NCBI GenBank assembly: GCA_023412635.1
Contig: JAEYNI010000200.1
Coordinates: 1-15,247 of the forward strand
Direction: 5' to 3'
Source of the DNA: Bacillota bacterium
GTDB taxonomy: Bacteria > Bacillota > Clostridia > Acetivibrionales > DSM-1351
DNA length: 15,247 nucleotides
Shown here: in pieces, positions 7,879 to 14,217 of the stretch
How positions within the stretch are numbered: the stretch's first letter is position 1
How the letters are laid out: every line of letters begins with the position of its first letter
The notes under the pieces: model-generated
Database searches by the model: none
What the model saw: only the letters and a program-made list of their open reading frames with translations
Told to the model about the DNA's origin: nothing
Translations under genes and position numbers: made by a program

Positions 7879-8931
7879 TATCAACCTTCCTGTTTTTTTC
7901 ATTATATGAATATCGTTTGGATTCAGGAACATCCCTATTGTTGTCCCTGCCTCAGCCATTTCAGTATTATGCAAAGTCCAGGTTACCCCCTGTGCCTCAA
8001 CCAGCATTTCAAAGTGCACTCCCTTAAAGGTAACTGATTTTACAAGTCCGGTTATCATGGCATTTTCCAGACCGACCAGCTTTATATCCTCTGGTCTTAC
8101 AACAACGTCAATATCTTCATTAACCTCAAAGCCCTTGTCAAGACACTCAAATACATGTCCTGCAAATTCAACAGAGTAGTCCTTCAGCATTTTACCTTCA
8201 ATAATATTACTCTCACCGATAAAGTCGGCTACAAATGCATTTTTAGGTTCGTTGTAAATCATTTGAGGCGTTCCTATCTGCTGAATCTTTCCCTTGTTCA
8301 TTACAACTATTGTATCTGACATAGTCAGAGCTTCCTCCTGGTCATGAGTAACATATACAAACGTAATCCCGGTACGTTTATGTATGTTTTTAAGCTCTAT
8401 TTGCATCTCTTTTCTAAGCTTAAGATCAAGTGCTCCCAGAGGCTCATCCAGCAAAAGAACTTCTGGCTGATTTACAAGAGCTCTTGCTATCGCCACCCTC
8501 TGCTGCTGTCCTCCCGATAAGGACTCTACAGACCTTTTTTGAAATCCCTGCAAGTTAACCATTTCAAGCATCTCATCTACTTTTCTACTAATTACAGCCT
8601 TATCCACCTTTTTTATCTTAAGGCCGAAAGCGATGTTTTCATATACGTTCATATGCGGAAACAATGCATACTTCTGAAAAACAGTATTAACATTCCTCTG
8701 ATAGGGGGGTAAATTATTAATCTTTTCTCCTTCAAAGAAAATGTCTCCGCTGTCCTGGGTCTCAAAACCTCCAATAATTCTCAGGGTTGTGGTTTTTCCG
8801 CAGCCACTGGGACCTAACAGTGTTACAAATTCATTTTTTAGAACATACAAATTCAGGTTGTTTAAAACCTCTGTTTGTCCGAATTTTTTACTAATATTCT
8901 TTAACAAAATAATTGGCTGACTCTCGCTCAT
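7870..8931 (-). CDS. potA: Polyamine ABC transporter ATPase PotA
   Basis: This 353-residue cytoplasmic ATPase powers polyamine uptake through PotBC. All ABC motifs are present: Walker A GPSGCGKT (40-47), Q-loop at Q86, signature LSGGQQQ (138-144), Walker B LLLDEP (D162, E163) and switch H196. The C-terminal third (about 235-350) has the TOBE-type beta-rich region usual for PotA-like proteins. The length is normal for the family, so the adjoining element has not visibly truncated it, although the TAG stop lies within that element. The gene follows the XRE-cupin regulator after 107 bases in which no clear terminator is seen. The ribosome site is purine-rich (GGGGGAAGGG) rather than a strict GGAGG. 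Confidence 0.94.
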   Translation of the reverse strand: MSESQPIILLKNISKKFGQTEVLNNLNLYVLKNEFVTLLGPSGCGKTTTLRIIGGFETQDSGDIFFEGEKINNLPPYQRNVNTVFQKYALFPHMNVYENIAFGLKIKKVDKAVISRKVDEMLEMVNLQGFQKRSVESLSGGQQQRVAIARALVNQPEVLLLDEPLGALDLKLRKEMQIELKNIHKRTGITFVYVTHDQEEALTMSDTIVVMNKGKIQQIGTPQMIYNEPKNAFVADFIGESNIIEGKMLKDYSVEFAGHVFECLDKGFEVNEDIDVVVRPEDIKLVGLENAMITGLVKSVTFKGVHFEMLVEAQGVTWTLHNTEMAEAGTTIGMFLNPNDIHIMKKTGRLIGG

Positions 8932-9038
8932 ACCCTTCCCCCAAGTTCTTATATAATCAGGCAGATTTGTCTCTGCATCAACTCATAACTTATATTAATA
9001 ATTAGTTTTCAAAAGCCAGTATTATGGTATAAAAGTTA

Positions 9039-9578
9039 TTAAAAATTAGGAGGCGAGGAAACCCATAATACCACAGCCTCACTCTTACCGGCATTCACAA
9101 TTTTATGTGAAGCGCTTGGCTTGAAATAAAAGCTTTCACCCTTTTTTACCTTAAATCTCTGAGTTCCCAAGCAAACTGTTATTCCTCCGCTGACCACATA
9201 ACCGAATTCTTCACCTTCATGGGGATTCTCGGTTTCAGAACTTCCCGAGGGTGACAGAGTAATCAGAATAGGCTCCATTGTATTTTTTTGTGCATTGGAA
9301 ACAAGCCATCTTATAACATAGCCAGAATCCTTATCTTCCTTTACAAAAACGTCATCTTTTTTAAATACAACCTTTTCATTTACTGAATCATTGAAAAAGT
9401 TTTTCAAGTCGGTGCCGAGGGATTCAAGCATATCCATAAGCGTTGCAATTGAAGGAGATGTCAGGTCTCTCTCAAGCTGAGATATAAAACCTTTTGAAAG
9501 TTCACACCGGCTGGCCAGTTCCTCTTGCGTCAGACCGTTTTTAATCCGCAGCTGCTTAATCTTTTCACCGATATTCAT
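9039..9578 (-). CDS. XRE-family regulator with C-terminal cupin sensor
   Basis: This 179-residue cytoplasmic regulator has an N-terminal helix-turn-helix (about 5-60; LTQEELASRCELSKGFISQL is the HTH core) and a C-terminal cupin (about 105-175). The cupin includes H120-EGEEFGYVVSG and FKPSASH (H158), positions that hold a metal or ligand in such barrels. It is the first gene of the polyamine operon, in the same direction as potA. Regulators of this shape, related in plan to PuuR, commonly precede potABCD in Firmicutes and respond to polyamines. That role is inferred here from position and family. A dyad-rich stretch at 9664-9694, just past the likely promoter, is a good candidate operator, so autoregulation and control of pot genes is likely. 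Confidence 0.88.
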   Translation of the reverse strand: MNIGEKIKQLRIKNGLTQEELASRCELSKGFISQLERDLTSPSIATLMDMLESLGTDLKNFFNDSVNEKVVFKKDDVFVKEDKDSGYVIRWLVSNAQKNTMEPILITLSPSGSSETENPHEGEEFGYVVSGGITVCLGTQRFKVKKGESFYFKPSASHKIVNAGKSEAVVLWVSSPPNF

Positions 9579-9663
9579 TTGCTACCCCATTCATTTTTAT
9601 TAGCGCTTTACCTCTTATATTAATTCCTTTGCCTTTAAATCCAACTTGCAAAGTTGTTTGGGC

Positions 9664-9694
9664 AAAGTAAACTTTCAGTTTACTTTTGGTAAAC
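9664..9694 (-). promoter_or_regulatory. Candidate operator of the XRE-cupin regulator
   Basis: A perfect 10-bp inverted repeat (AAAGTAAACT at 9664-9673 and AGTTTACTTT at 9677-9686) has a 3-nt centre. A further GTAAAC (9689-9694) makes a second dyad with GTTTAC at 9678-9683. The cluster starts just downstream of the likely -10 of the pot operon, where a bound repressor would block initiation. One more GTTTAC is at 9772-9777 on the MerR side. Binding by the XRE-cupin protein is inferred. Confidence 0.5.
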
Positions 9695-9701
9695 AAGAAA
9701 T

Positions 9702-9730
9702 AAGGTATCACATAATAAAAAATATGTCAA
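9702..9730 (-). promoter_or_regulatory. Putative promoter of the regulator-potABCD operon
   Basis: On the minus strand a perfect TTGACA (9725-9730) is followed after 17 bp by TACCTT (9702-9707), a weak -10. Transcription would start near 9695, at the edge of the GTAAAC dyads, and leave a leader of about 115 bases before the regulator start. The -35 is clear; the -10 is only a partial match. Confidence 0.4.
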
Positions 9731-9792
9731 TATAGCACCTGACAAATTACTTGACATTTTTTCTCCATCATGTTTACCTTTAGTTGTAGAGC

Positions 9793-9815
9793 TATAATTT
9801 TAGTAAATAGAGGTG
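9793..9815 (+). promoter_or_regulatory. Putative -10 and ribosome site of the MerR gene
   Basis: A perfect TATAAT (9793-9798) lies 21 bases before the MerR start codon. The purine-rich AGAGGTG (9809-9815) is 4 nt before the ATG. No convincing -35 stands at the normal distance: the perfect TTGACA at 9751-9756 is 36 bp away and cannot pair with this -10. The leader would be very short. Confidence 0.35.
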
Positions 9816-9819
9816 TTTT

Positions 9820-10212
9820 ATGGAACAGCTATTAATGGGACAATTAATAAAAATGACTGGTATAGGCAGAGAAACTCTCAAGTTTTATGAAAAATGCGGA
9901 CTCATCCCCCCTCCTCAAAGGAACAAAAGCGGCTACAGAATTTATCCTGAGAGTATTTTTAAGCGGATTGAGTTCATAGTAAGGGCAAAGGATGCGGGTT
10001 TTACGCTCTCTGAAATAGCTGCCACCTTGCTTCTTGCCGATAAAAACTTGAAAATTGAGCCCAAGGAATTTAAGGACTGCATAGACAAAAAAATTATTGA
10101 TGTCAAAAATCGGGTTATGGAACTTGAAATCATGCTTACTGAACTGGAAAAGATCAGAGAGGCCCTGGATGATGAAAACAGCTGCCCTTTAATTCAAAAA
10201 ATAGTGGGGTAA
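9820..10212 (+). CDS. MerR-family transcriptional activator
   Basis: The 130-residue protein has the winged helix-turn-helix of MerR proteins at about 5-75: MGQLIKMTGIGRETLKFYEKCGLIPPPQR, split here as the HTH (MGQLIKMTGIGRETLKFYEK) and the CGLIPPP wing entry, then GYRIY. A dimerisation helix follows at about 83-117. C87 lies near the start of that helix and C122 lies in the short C-terminal tail (SCPLI). In metal-sensing MerR members cysteines at about these places hold the metal. Only two are present, so metal sensing is possible but not shown. The gene lies directly upstream of the EFR1 gene, whose promoter has a 20-bp spacer, the form MerR proteins act on by twisting DNA. M6 is a possible later start. 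The effector is unknown. Confidence 0.85.
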   Translation: MEQLLMGQLIKMTGIGRETLKFYEKCGLIPPPQRNKSGYRIYPESIFKRIEFIVRAKDAGFTLSEIAATLLLADKNLKIEPKEFKDCIDKKIIDVKNRVMELEIMLTELEKIREALDDENSCPLIQKIVG

Positions 10213-10225
10213 AATCTTAAGGCCT

Positions 10226-10257
10226 AATACTAAAACAATTTTAGGATATTTATTTTT
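10226..10257 (+). terminator. Weak hairpin after the MerR gene
   Basis: CTAAAA (10230-10235) can pair with TTTTAG (10239-10244) across a CAA loop, followed by a T-rich run at 10249-10257. The stem is short and AT-rich, so it may only partly end MerR transcripts. It is listed as a possible terminator and nothing stronger. Confidence 0.25.
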
Positions 10258-10308
10258 GGTGATTTTCATTTTACAGGTGATTTCAGGTGATTTCAGAGGT
10301 AATTTCAG
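10258..10308 (+). repeat. Short tandem repeats before the EFR1 promoter
   Basis: CAGGTGATTT occurs twice in tandem (10274-10283 and 10284-10293), followed by the related CAGAGGTAATTT (10294-10305) and CAGAG. A further GGTGATTTTCA starts at 10258. The units repeat about every 10-12 bp, one helical turn, and end 9 bp before the -35. They may be a phased protein-binding site or simple local expansion. Confidence 0.5.
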
Positions 10309-10316
10309 AGAAAGTA

Positions 10317-10348
10317 TTGACATGTTAGTACAGTACCACCCTTATAAT
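10317..10348 (+). promoter_or_regulatory. MerR-type promoter of the EFR1 gene
   Basis: A perfect TTGACA (10317-10322) and a perfect TATAAT (10343-10348) are separated by 20 bp instead of 17. Promoters activated by MerR-family proteins have this 19-20 bp spacing. The spacer contains the dyad GTAC-A-GTAC (10328-10336), centred on 10332, which is the middle of the spacer, with matching T/A and G/C pairs further out. This is where a MerR dimer would sit. The gene for a MerR protein ends about 100 bases upstream. Confidence 0.7.
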
Positions 10349-10380
10349 GTTTAAGTAAACAAATTATGGAGGTGGTTTTA

Positions 10381-11172
10381 ATGAAAACAAAGATTTACTA
10401 TTTTTCAGGCACAGGGAATTCTTTATGGTTGGCAAAAGAACTAAAATGCCTTCTGCACACAGAAACAGAGCTTTTTAAGATTGCTGACTATAAGTATAGC
10501 GTAGGCCATGAAATTGTCACTAATATAGTAGGATTTGTATTTCCGGTCTATTTCCATTCAATACCGAGAATGGTAAAAGAATTTATAGAAACAGCGCAAA
10601 TAAAAGGTAATCCGTACATCTTTGCTGTTGCAGCCTGTAACGCAGTCCCAGGCCATGCACTTTTTGTAGTAGATAAGCTATTGTCCAAAAAAGGGTTCAG
10701 GCTATCTGCCGGTTACAAAGTTGATATGCCTGGCACAAGTGTAGTGGATGGTTATCTTACCTCAAAAGAGGTTAATCTGGAACGCCTTGCAGCTTCAAAA
10801 TCTATAATAGTTGATATTGCTGCCACTATAAATAACCAGTTACCATCTGCACCACAGGGTGACAACAGTGTGAAGAGTCACTTTGCCAACCTGTTTATGA
10901 CCTTAGCTGCAAATAAACTGCTAAATCCAAAGCTATTCTATTGCACAGACAATTGCACCAGCTGCAATACCTGTTCAAAAGTATGTCCAGCTGATAATAT
11001 AACTATGTCCAAAGACCGAAAGCCTCTATGGGGAAACAACTGTCAGCATTGTCTGGCGTGCCTGCACTGGTGTCCTCAAGCTGCAGTTGAATTAGGGACA
11101 CTCAGCCCGGGAAAAGCACGATTTCAGCATCCCTGTATCGAATTGATTGAAATGCTTAAGAGAATCCCTTAA
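10381..11172 (+). CDS. EFR1-type flavodoxin/ferredoxin fusion protein
   Basis: The 263-residue protein joins a flavodoxin-like N-terminus to a two-cluster ferredoxin C-terminus and probably moves electrons between FMN and iron-sulfur centres; its partner enzymes are unknown. The FMN phosphate loop is SGTGNS (9-14). Two Cx2Cx2Cx3CP motifs hold [4Fe-4S] clusters: C192, C195, C198, C202 and C221, C224, C227, C231. This domain order defines the EFR1 family, widespread and poorly characterised in Clostridia. The chosen ATG has GGAGGTGG just upstream; an ATG 15 bases earlier overlaps that ribosome site and is unlikely. Transcription appears to come from the MerR-type promoter at 10317-10348. The stop overlaps the end of the convergent transporter ATPase gene by 17 bp. 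Confidence 0.88.
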   Translation: MKTKIYYFSGTGNSLWLAKELKCLLHTETELFKIADYKYSVGHEIVTNIVGFVFPVYFHSIPRMVKEFIETAQIKGNPYIFAVAACNAVPGHALFVVDKLLSKKGFRLSAGYKVDMPGTSVVDGYLTSKEVNLERLAASKSIIVDIAATINNQLPSAPQGDNSVKSHFANLFMTLAANKLLNPKLFYCTDNCTSCNTCSKVCPADNITMSKDRKPLWGNNCQHCLACLHWCPQAAVELGTLSPGKARFQHPCIELIEMLKRIP

Positions 11173-11914
11173 TAAACAATTTAGTTCTCTCATTTTTGGG
11201 GTTGTTGAAAAGCTCTTCTGGAGAACCCTCTTCAACAATTACACCGTTATCCATAAAAATTACTCTGTCTGCCACTTCCCTGGCAAATGCCATTTCATGG
11301 GTAACGACCACCATTGTCATGTGTTCTTCTGCAAGCTTTCTGATAACCTTCATTACCTCAATGGTAAGTTCAGGGTCAAGGGCGGAGGTTGGTTCGTCGA
11401 AAAAAAGTACATCCGGCTTTAATGCAAGAGCTCTTGCGATGGCAACTCTCTGGCTTTGTCCCCCTGACAATTCGCAGGGGTAGGCATCAGCCTTGTCCTC
11501 CAGCCCCATCTTCTCCAGTAGCTGCCTGGCGGTCTGCTGAGCTTCCTCCTTGCTTATACCGGCAACACTTACAGGAGCCTCCGTAATATTTCTAAGAACA
11601 TTAAAATGAGGAAACAGGTTGAAATTCTGAAAAACCAACCCTATTTTAAGCCTAATATTCCTCAGTTTATTCTTATGAGCATATTCTGCTTTTCCATGAC
11701 TGTTGGTAGTGACCATTATCTCATCTTCAACGGTTATTCTGCCTCTGTCAATTCTTTCAAGCAGATTTATACATCTCAAAAGTGTACTTTTTCCAGAGCC
11801 GGAGGGGCCTATAACAGCAACCACCTCTCCTTTCTTAACCTCAAATGAAATACCTCTTAAAACTGCATTTCCTCCAAAACTCTTATATATATTTGAAGCT
11901 TCTATCATCTTCAT
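11156..11914 (-). CDS. Polar amino acid ABC transporter ATPase (GlnQ/HisP type)
   Basis: This 252-residue ATPase drives import of a polar amino acid. Motifs are complete: Walker A GPSGSGKS (36-43), Q-loop Q96 with FNLFPH, signature LSGGQ (149-153), Walker B LFFDEP (D173, E174), D-loop SALD and switch H206. The sequence CINLLERID after Walker A and the C-terminal GxIVEEGxPEELFxNP are typical of the GlnQ/HisP/ArtP group. It is the last gene of a three-gene operon and starts 43 bp after the permease. Its ribosome site (GGATGA) is weak; M3 is an alternative start. The substrate is unknown; Gln, Arg, His or cystine are all compatible with the family. Confidence 0.92.
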   Translation of the reverse strand: MKMIEASNIYKSFGGNAVLRGISFEVKKGEVVAVIGPSGSGKSTLLRCINLLERIDRGRITVEDEIMVTTNSHGKAEYAHKNKLRNIRLKIGLVFQNFNLFPHFNVLRNITEAPVSVAGISKEEAQQTARQLLEKMGLEDKADAYPCELSGGQSQRVAIARALALKPDVLFFDEPTSALDPELTIEVMKVIRKLAEEHMTMVVVTHEMAFAREVADRVIFMDNGVIVEEGSPEELFNNPKNERTKLFIKGFS

Positions 11915-11957
11915 TAGTATTCAATCATCCTTTCACACCACCATTATGCAAACTCAA

Positions 11958-12590
11958 TTATTTATAGTAGTTCAGCTTTTTCTCTGCAAAACTGAATGCC
12001 TTGGCTACCATAAGGTTCATTATATAGTAGAATACACCCGCAACAAGCATCGGCCGAAAAGCGGCGATCCTGCTCATTTCATTGGTAGCAGCCCTAAACA
12101 TTTCAGAAACTCCGATGGCTGTTGCCAAAGCGGTATCCTTAACCAGTGTTATCACTTCATTGCTTATGGCCGGAAGTATCCTTTTTACAACCTGGGGAAG
12201 TATAATCTTGAAAAATACCTGAGATTTTGTAAAGCCTAAAACTTCTCCGGCTTCATATTGCCCCTTCGGTATTGACTCTATTCCGCCTCTATATATTTCC
12301 GCAAAATAGGCTGCGTAGTTTAAAGTAAAAGCAATTACGGCCGCAACGAATCTGTCTATTTTGCCGCCAAAGAGATAATAGGGTCCGAAATATACTGCAA
12401 CGAGTTGGAGCATGAGAGGTGTCCCTCTCATAATTGAAATATATATACCTGTCAATCCATTTATAATAAAGTTTTTTGATCTTCTGCCAAAAGAAATAAC
12501 CAGACCCAGAGGAAGGGCAAAAATTAGCGTAAGTAAGAACAATTGGACGGTTATAATCATTCCCTCTGACAATAACAATAAAAGCTTCAC
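11958..12590 (-). CDS. Polar amino acid ABC transporter permease (HisM/GlnP type)
   Basis: This integral membrane permease has the HisM/GlnP fold, including MRGTPLMLQL at about 54-63 and the EAA docking loop at about 112-133 (YEAGEVLGFTKSQVFFKIIL region), with about four to five membrane segments. The preferred start is GTG at 12588-12590 (MKLLLLLSEG), giving 210 residues, because GAGAGGGG stands just upstream. The ATG 30 bases further upstream (12620) has no ribosome site. A single permease gene implies a homodimeric channel. It lies between the binding-protein and ATPase genes of the same operon. Confidence 0.9.
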   Translation of the reverse strand: MKLLLLLSEGMIITVQLFLLTLIFALPLGLVISFGRRSKNFIINGLTGIYISIMRGTPLMLQLVAVYFGPYYLFGGKIDRFVAAVIAFTLNYAAYFAEIYRGGIESIPKGQYEAGEVLGFTKSQVFFKIILPQVVKRILPAISNEVITLVKDTALATAIGVSEMFRAATNEMSRIAAFRPMLVAGVFYYIMNLMVAKAFSFAEKKLNYYK

Positions 12591-12720
12591 GAAAAATCCC
12601 CTCTCATATATAAAGTACATGTAAAGATAATTATATATAATATTTTTACTATAATCTACAAAATAATTCTTTTAACAACACTTAATATTAATCCCTATGC
12701 TCAGAATAACTCCAAAAGCA

Positions 12721-12746
12721 AGGCTGATACCTTTCGATATCAGCCT
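12721..12746 (-). other. Intercistronic stem-loop between binding protein and permease
   Basis: AGGCTGATA (12721-12729) pairs perfectly with TATCAGCCT (12738-12746) over an 8-nt loop. It lies 65 bases past the binding-protein stop and 130 bases before the permease start. The run after the stem on the minus strand (TGCTTTTGG) is not a clean U tract, so it may be a leaky terminator or an mRNA 3'-end stabiliser. Either would give more binding protein than membrane parts, as is usual in such operons. Confidence 0.5.
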
Positions 12747-12810
12747 CAGCTAAGTTTTTAAGTATGCTCTGTTTAAATTTACTCTGTTTTATGTTTACTT
12801 TCAAAAATTA

Positions 12811-13698
12811 CTATTTTCCTATAATTGATATATCCTTATCGAACCATTTGCTTGATATTTCAGCTATCTTACCATCCTTGGTCATTTCCTTCAAAGTATC
12901 ATTAACCTTTGTCATAAGCTGAACATCAGCCTTTCTGAAACCGATACCATATTTTTCACCTGAAAGGCCCTCGTCAAGTACCCTGTACTTTTCACTCTTC
13001 ATAGAAATATAGTATCTTGCAACTATCTCGTCCATAACAACAGCATCAACATTACCTGTCTTCAAATCCATGAGACAAAGGTTATTATCCTTTAATTCAA
13101 CTACTTCCTTAAGTGTTGACTTAAAGTCTGTATTTTTGTTCAACGCATCAGCTGCACTTGAACCTGCCTGCAACGTAACTGACTTATCCTTTAAGTCAGC
13201 AAGCGTATTGAATTTTGAATCAGCCAGAACAACCAGCACCTGTTGGTTATTCATGTATGGGTCAGAAAAAAGTATGTTTTCTTTTCTTTCTTCAGTTATA
13301 GTAAAACCATTCCAGATACAGTCTATATTTCCTGTGTTGAGTTCCTGTTCCTTGGTATCCCAGTTTATAGGCTGAAGCTTTAATTTAACACCAAGTCTGT
13401 TAGCTACTTCCTGAGCCAGATCAACATCGTATCCTACAATATTGTTATTTTCATCTCTGAAGCCCATTGGAGGAAAGCTCTCATCCAAGCCAAGAACAAA
13501 TTCTCCCTTTTCCTTTACCTTTTCCCATGACAAATCAGCTGTAGTAGTTGATTCTGCTGCAGTTGAAACAGCCGCTGTACTTTCTGCAACTGCAGTCGAT
13601 GGTGCTGTTGCTATTCCACTGCCTGCTCCACAGCCAGCAAATGTAAATGTTGCTGCCATTGCAAGTGCTAAAACCTTAATTAATGACCTCTTTTTCAT
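12811..13698 (-). CDS. Polar amino acid ABC transporter, substrate-binding lipoprotein
   Basis: This extracellular binding protein of 295 residues belongs to family 3 (SBP_bac_3). The signal has lipobox FAGC with lipidated C23, followed by an Ala/Ser/Thr-rich spacer (24-54). The fold then starts with FVLGLDESFPPMGF and GYDVDLAQEVA, classic for amino-acid binding proteins, and later WNGFTITEERKENILFSDPY and LQAGSSA. The start at 13698 (MKKRSLIKVL) is chosen because GGAGGTTAAT directly precedes it. The frame stays open for 55 more codons upstream to an ATG at 13863, but that stretch lies in the repeat element, lacks a ribosome site, and the other copy of the element has a stop there. It is the first gene of the operon, and element copy 2 is its leader. 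Confidence 0.92.
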   Translation of the reverse strand: MKKRSLIKVLALAMAATFTFAGCGAGSGIATAPSTAVAESTAAVSTAAESTTTADLSWEKVKEKGEFVLGLDESFPPMGFRDENNNIVGYDVDLAQEVANRLGVKLKLQPINWDTKEQELNTGNIDCIWNGFTITEERKENILFSDPYMNNQQVLVVLADSKFNTLADLKDKSVTLQAGSSAADALNKNTDFKSTLKEVVELKDNNLCLMDLKTGNVDAVVMDEIVARYYISMKSEKYRVLDEGLSGEKYGIGFRKADVQLMTKVNDTLKEMTKDGKIAEISSKWFDKDISIIGK

Positions 13699-13907
13699 AT
13701 TAACCTCCATGAGCCACCATTGTGGCCACAAAATGTATTGAAATTTATCTACTCCAATATCCGCAATGGGGCGAATATTGGAGGTTAATTGGCCATGTGC
13801 GCTTTCAAAATATTTGATAGTATTTGAAAATATTTTGAATATATCGCACGGCCATAAATTCATAGGTTAGTTTGGAAGACGAGCGTCAGCGAAGTCTTTC
13901 AAGCTAA
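13699..13907 (-). repeat. Structured repeat element, copy 2 (leader of amino acid operon)
   Basis: This is the shorter version of the element in the potA-potB gap, on the same strand. From 13907 to 13780 it aligns to copy 1 (7873-7748) with five substitutions and one 2-nt indel, and from 13736 to 13699 (copy 1: 7620-7583) with four substitutions. Its stems are TTAGCTTG-type ends (13867-13874 with 13900-13907, one mismatch or wobble) with AAGAC/GTCTT inside; a long arm GGCC, GTGCG/CGCAC, CAAAATATTT/AAATATTTTG (13791-13853); CTCCAATAT/ATATTGGAG (13752-13760 with 13775-13783); and GCCAC/GTGGC (13713-13717 with 13722-13726). GGAGGTTAAT (13699-13708 complement) is the ribosome site of the binding-protein gene. 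Its perfect complement ATTAACCTCC is at 13780-13789 and overlaps the CTCC stem, so the two pairings exclude each other. Stem changes relative to copy 1 are compensatory. Confidence 0.75.
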
Positions 13908-14009
13908 TCCATCCCTTCACAATTTGCCTTAACTGTCTATAAGTAAAGGCACAATAGTTTTTTTTAATTCTCGCCAAAATTCTCTATGGCATTTTCTCTC
14001 TACATGTTT

Positions 14010-14043
14010 AAGTAATTTACATAATTGCCTATTTAAATTACTT
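14010..14043. promoter_or_regulatory. Inverted repeat near the amino acid operon start site
   Basis: AAGTAATTTA (14010-14019) and TAAATTACTT (14034-14043) are perfect complements with a 14-nt centre. If the promoter at 14053-14081 is used, this dyad begins at about +1 and could be an operator or a leader hairpin. The stem is AT-rich, so chance in this low-GC stretch is not excluded. Confidence 0.35.
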
Positions 14044-14052
14044 ACATATGGT

Positions 14053-14081
14053 ATTTTACTTCATAACTTTATTAAAGTAAA
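14053..14081 (-). promoter_or_regulatory. Possible promoter of the amino acid ABC operon
   Basis: On the minus strand TTTACT (14076-14081) and TAAAAT (14053-14058) stand 17 bp apart, a moderate match to a vegetative promoter. Initiation near 14046 would give a leader of about 350 bases that includes all of element copy 2. In such AT-rich DNA other start sites are possible. Confidence 0.35.
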
Positions 14082-14217
14082 TCATTAATTAATTGAATTA
14101 GTTGAAAAAAATTACAGAAGTTTTTTTGCCGTTACAAGGATATGTTTTATCAAAACAGCATAAATTTAATAGTAACTTTGATTAAATAATAATTCACAGT
14201 GGGAAGGTGGCCCTTAA

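Larger units (their letters stand above)
13908..14217. other. AT-rich divergent intergenic region
   Basis: This 310-bp stretch lies between the amino acid operon and the M23 peptidase gene and holds no credible coding frame. It contains a possible minus-strand promoter (14053-14081), a 10-bp inverted repeat (14010-14043), and the ribosome site GGAAGGTGG (14202-14210) of the peptidase gene. No clear vegetative promoter for the peptidase was identified by eye. Confidence 0.6.

Noticed and set aside
9599..9612. Possible CcpA catabolite site around AGCGCT before the XRE-cupin gene
   Set aside because: Only the AAAGCGCT core fits; the outer conserved positions of the site do not match.
11703..12239. 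Plus-strand open frame of 178 codons
   Set aside because: It runs antisense across the ends of the transporter ATPase and permease genes, whose motifs are complete, and has no ribosome site or known motif.
13699..13863. N-terminal extension of the amino acid binding protein from an ATG at 13863
   Set aside because: It lies inside the repeat element, has no ribosome site, and would bury the lipoprotein signal. The same ATG in copy 1 meets a stop after five codons.
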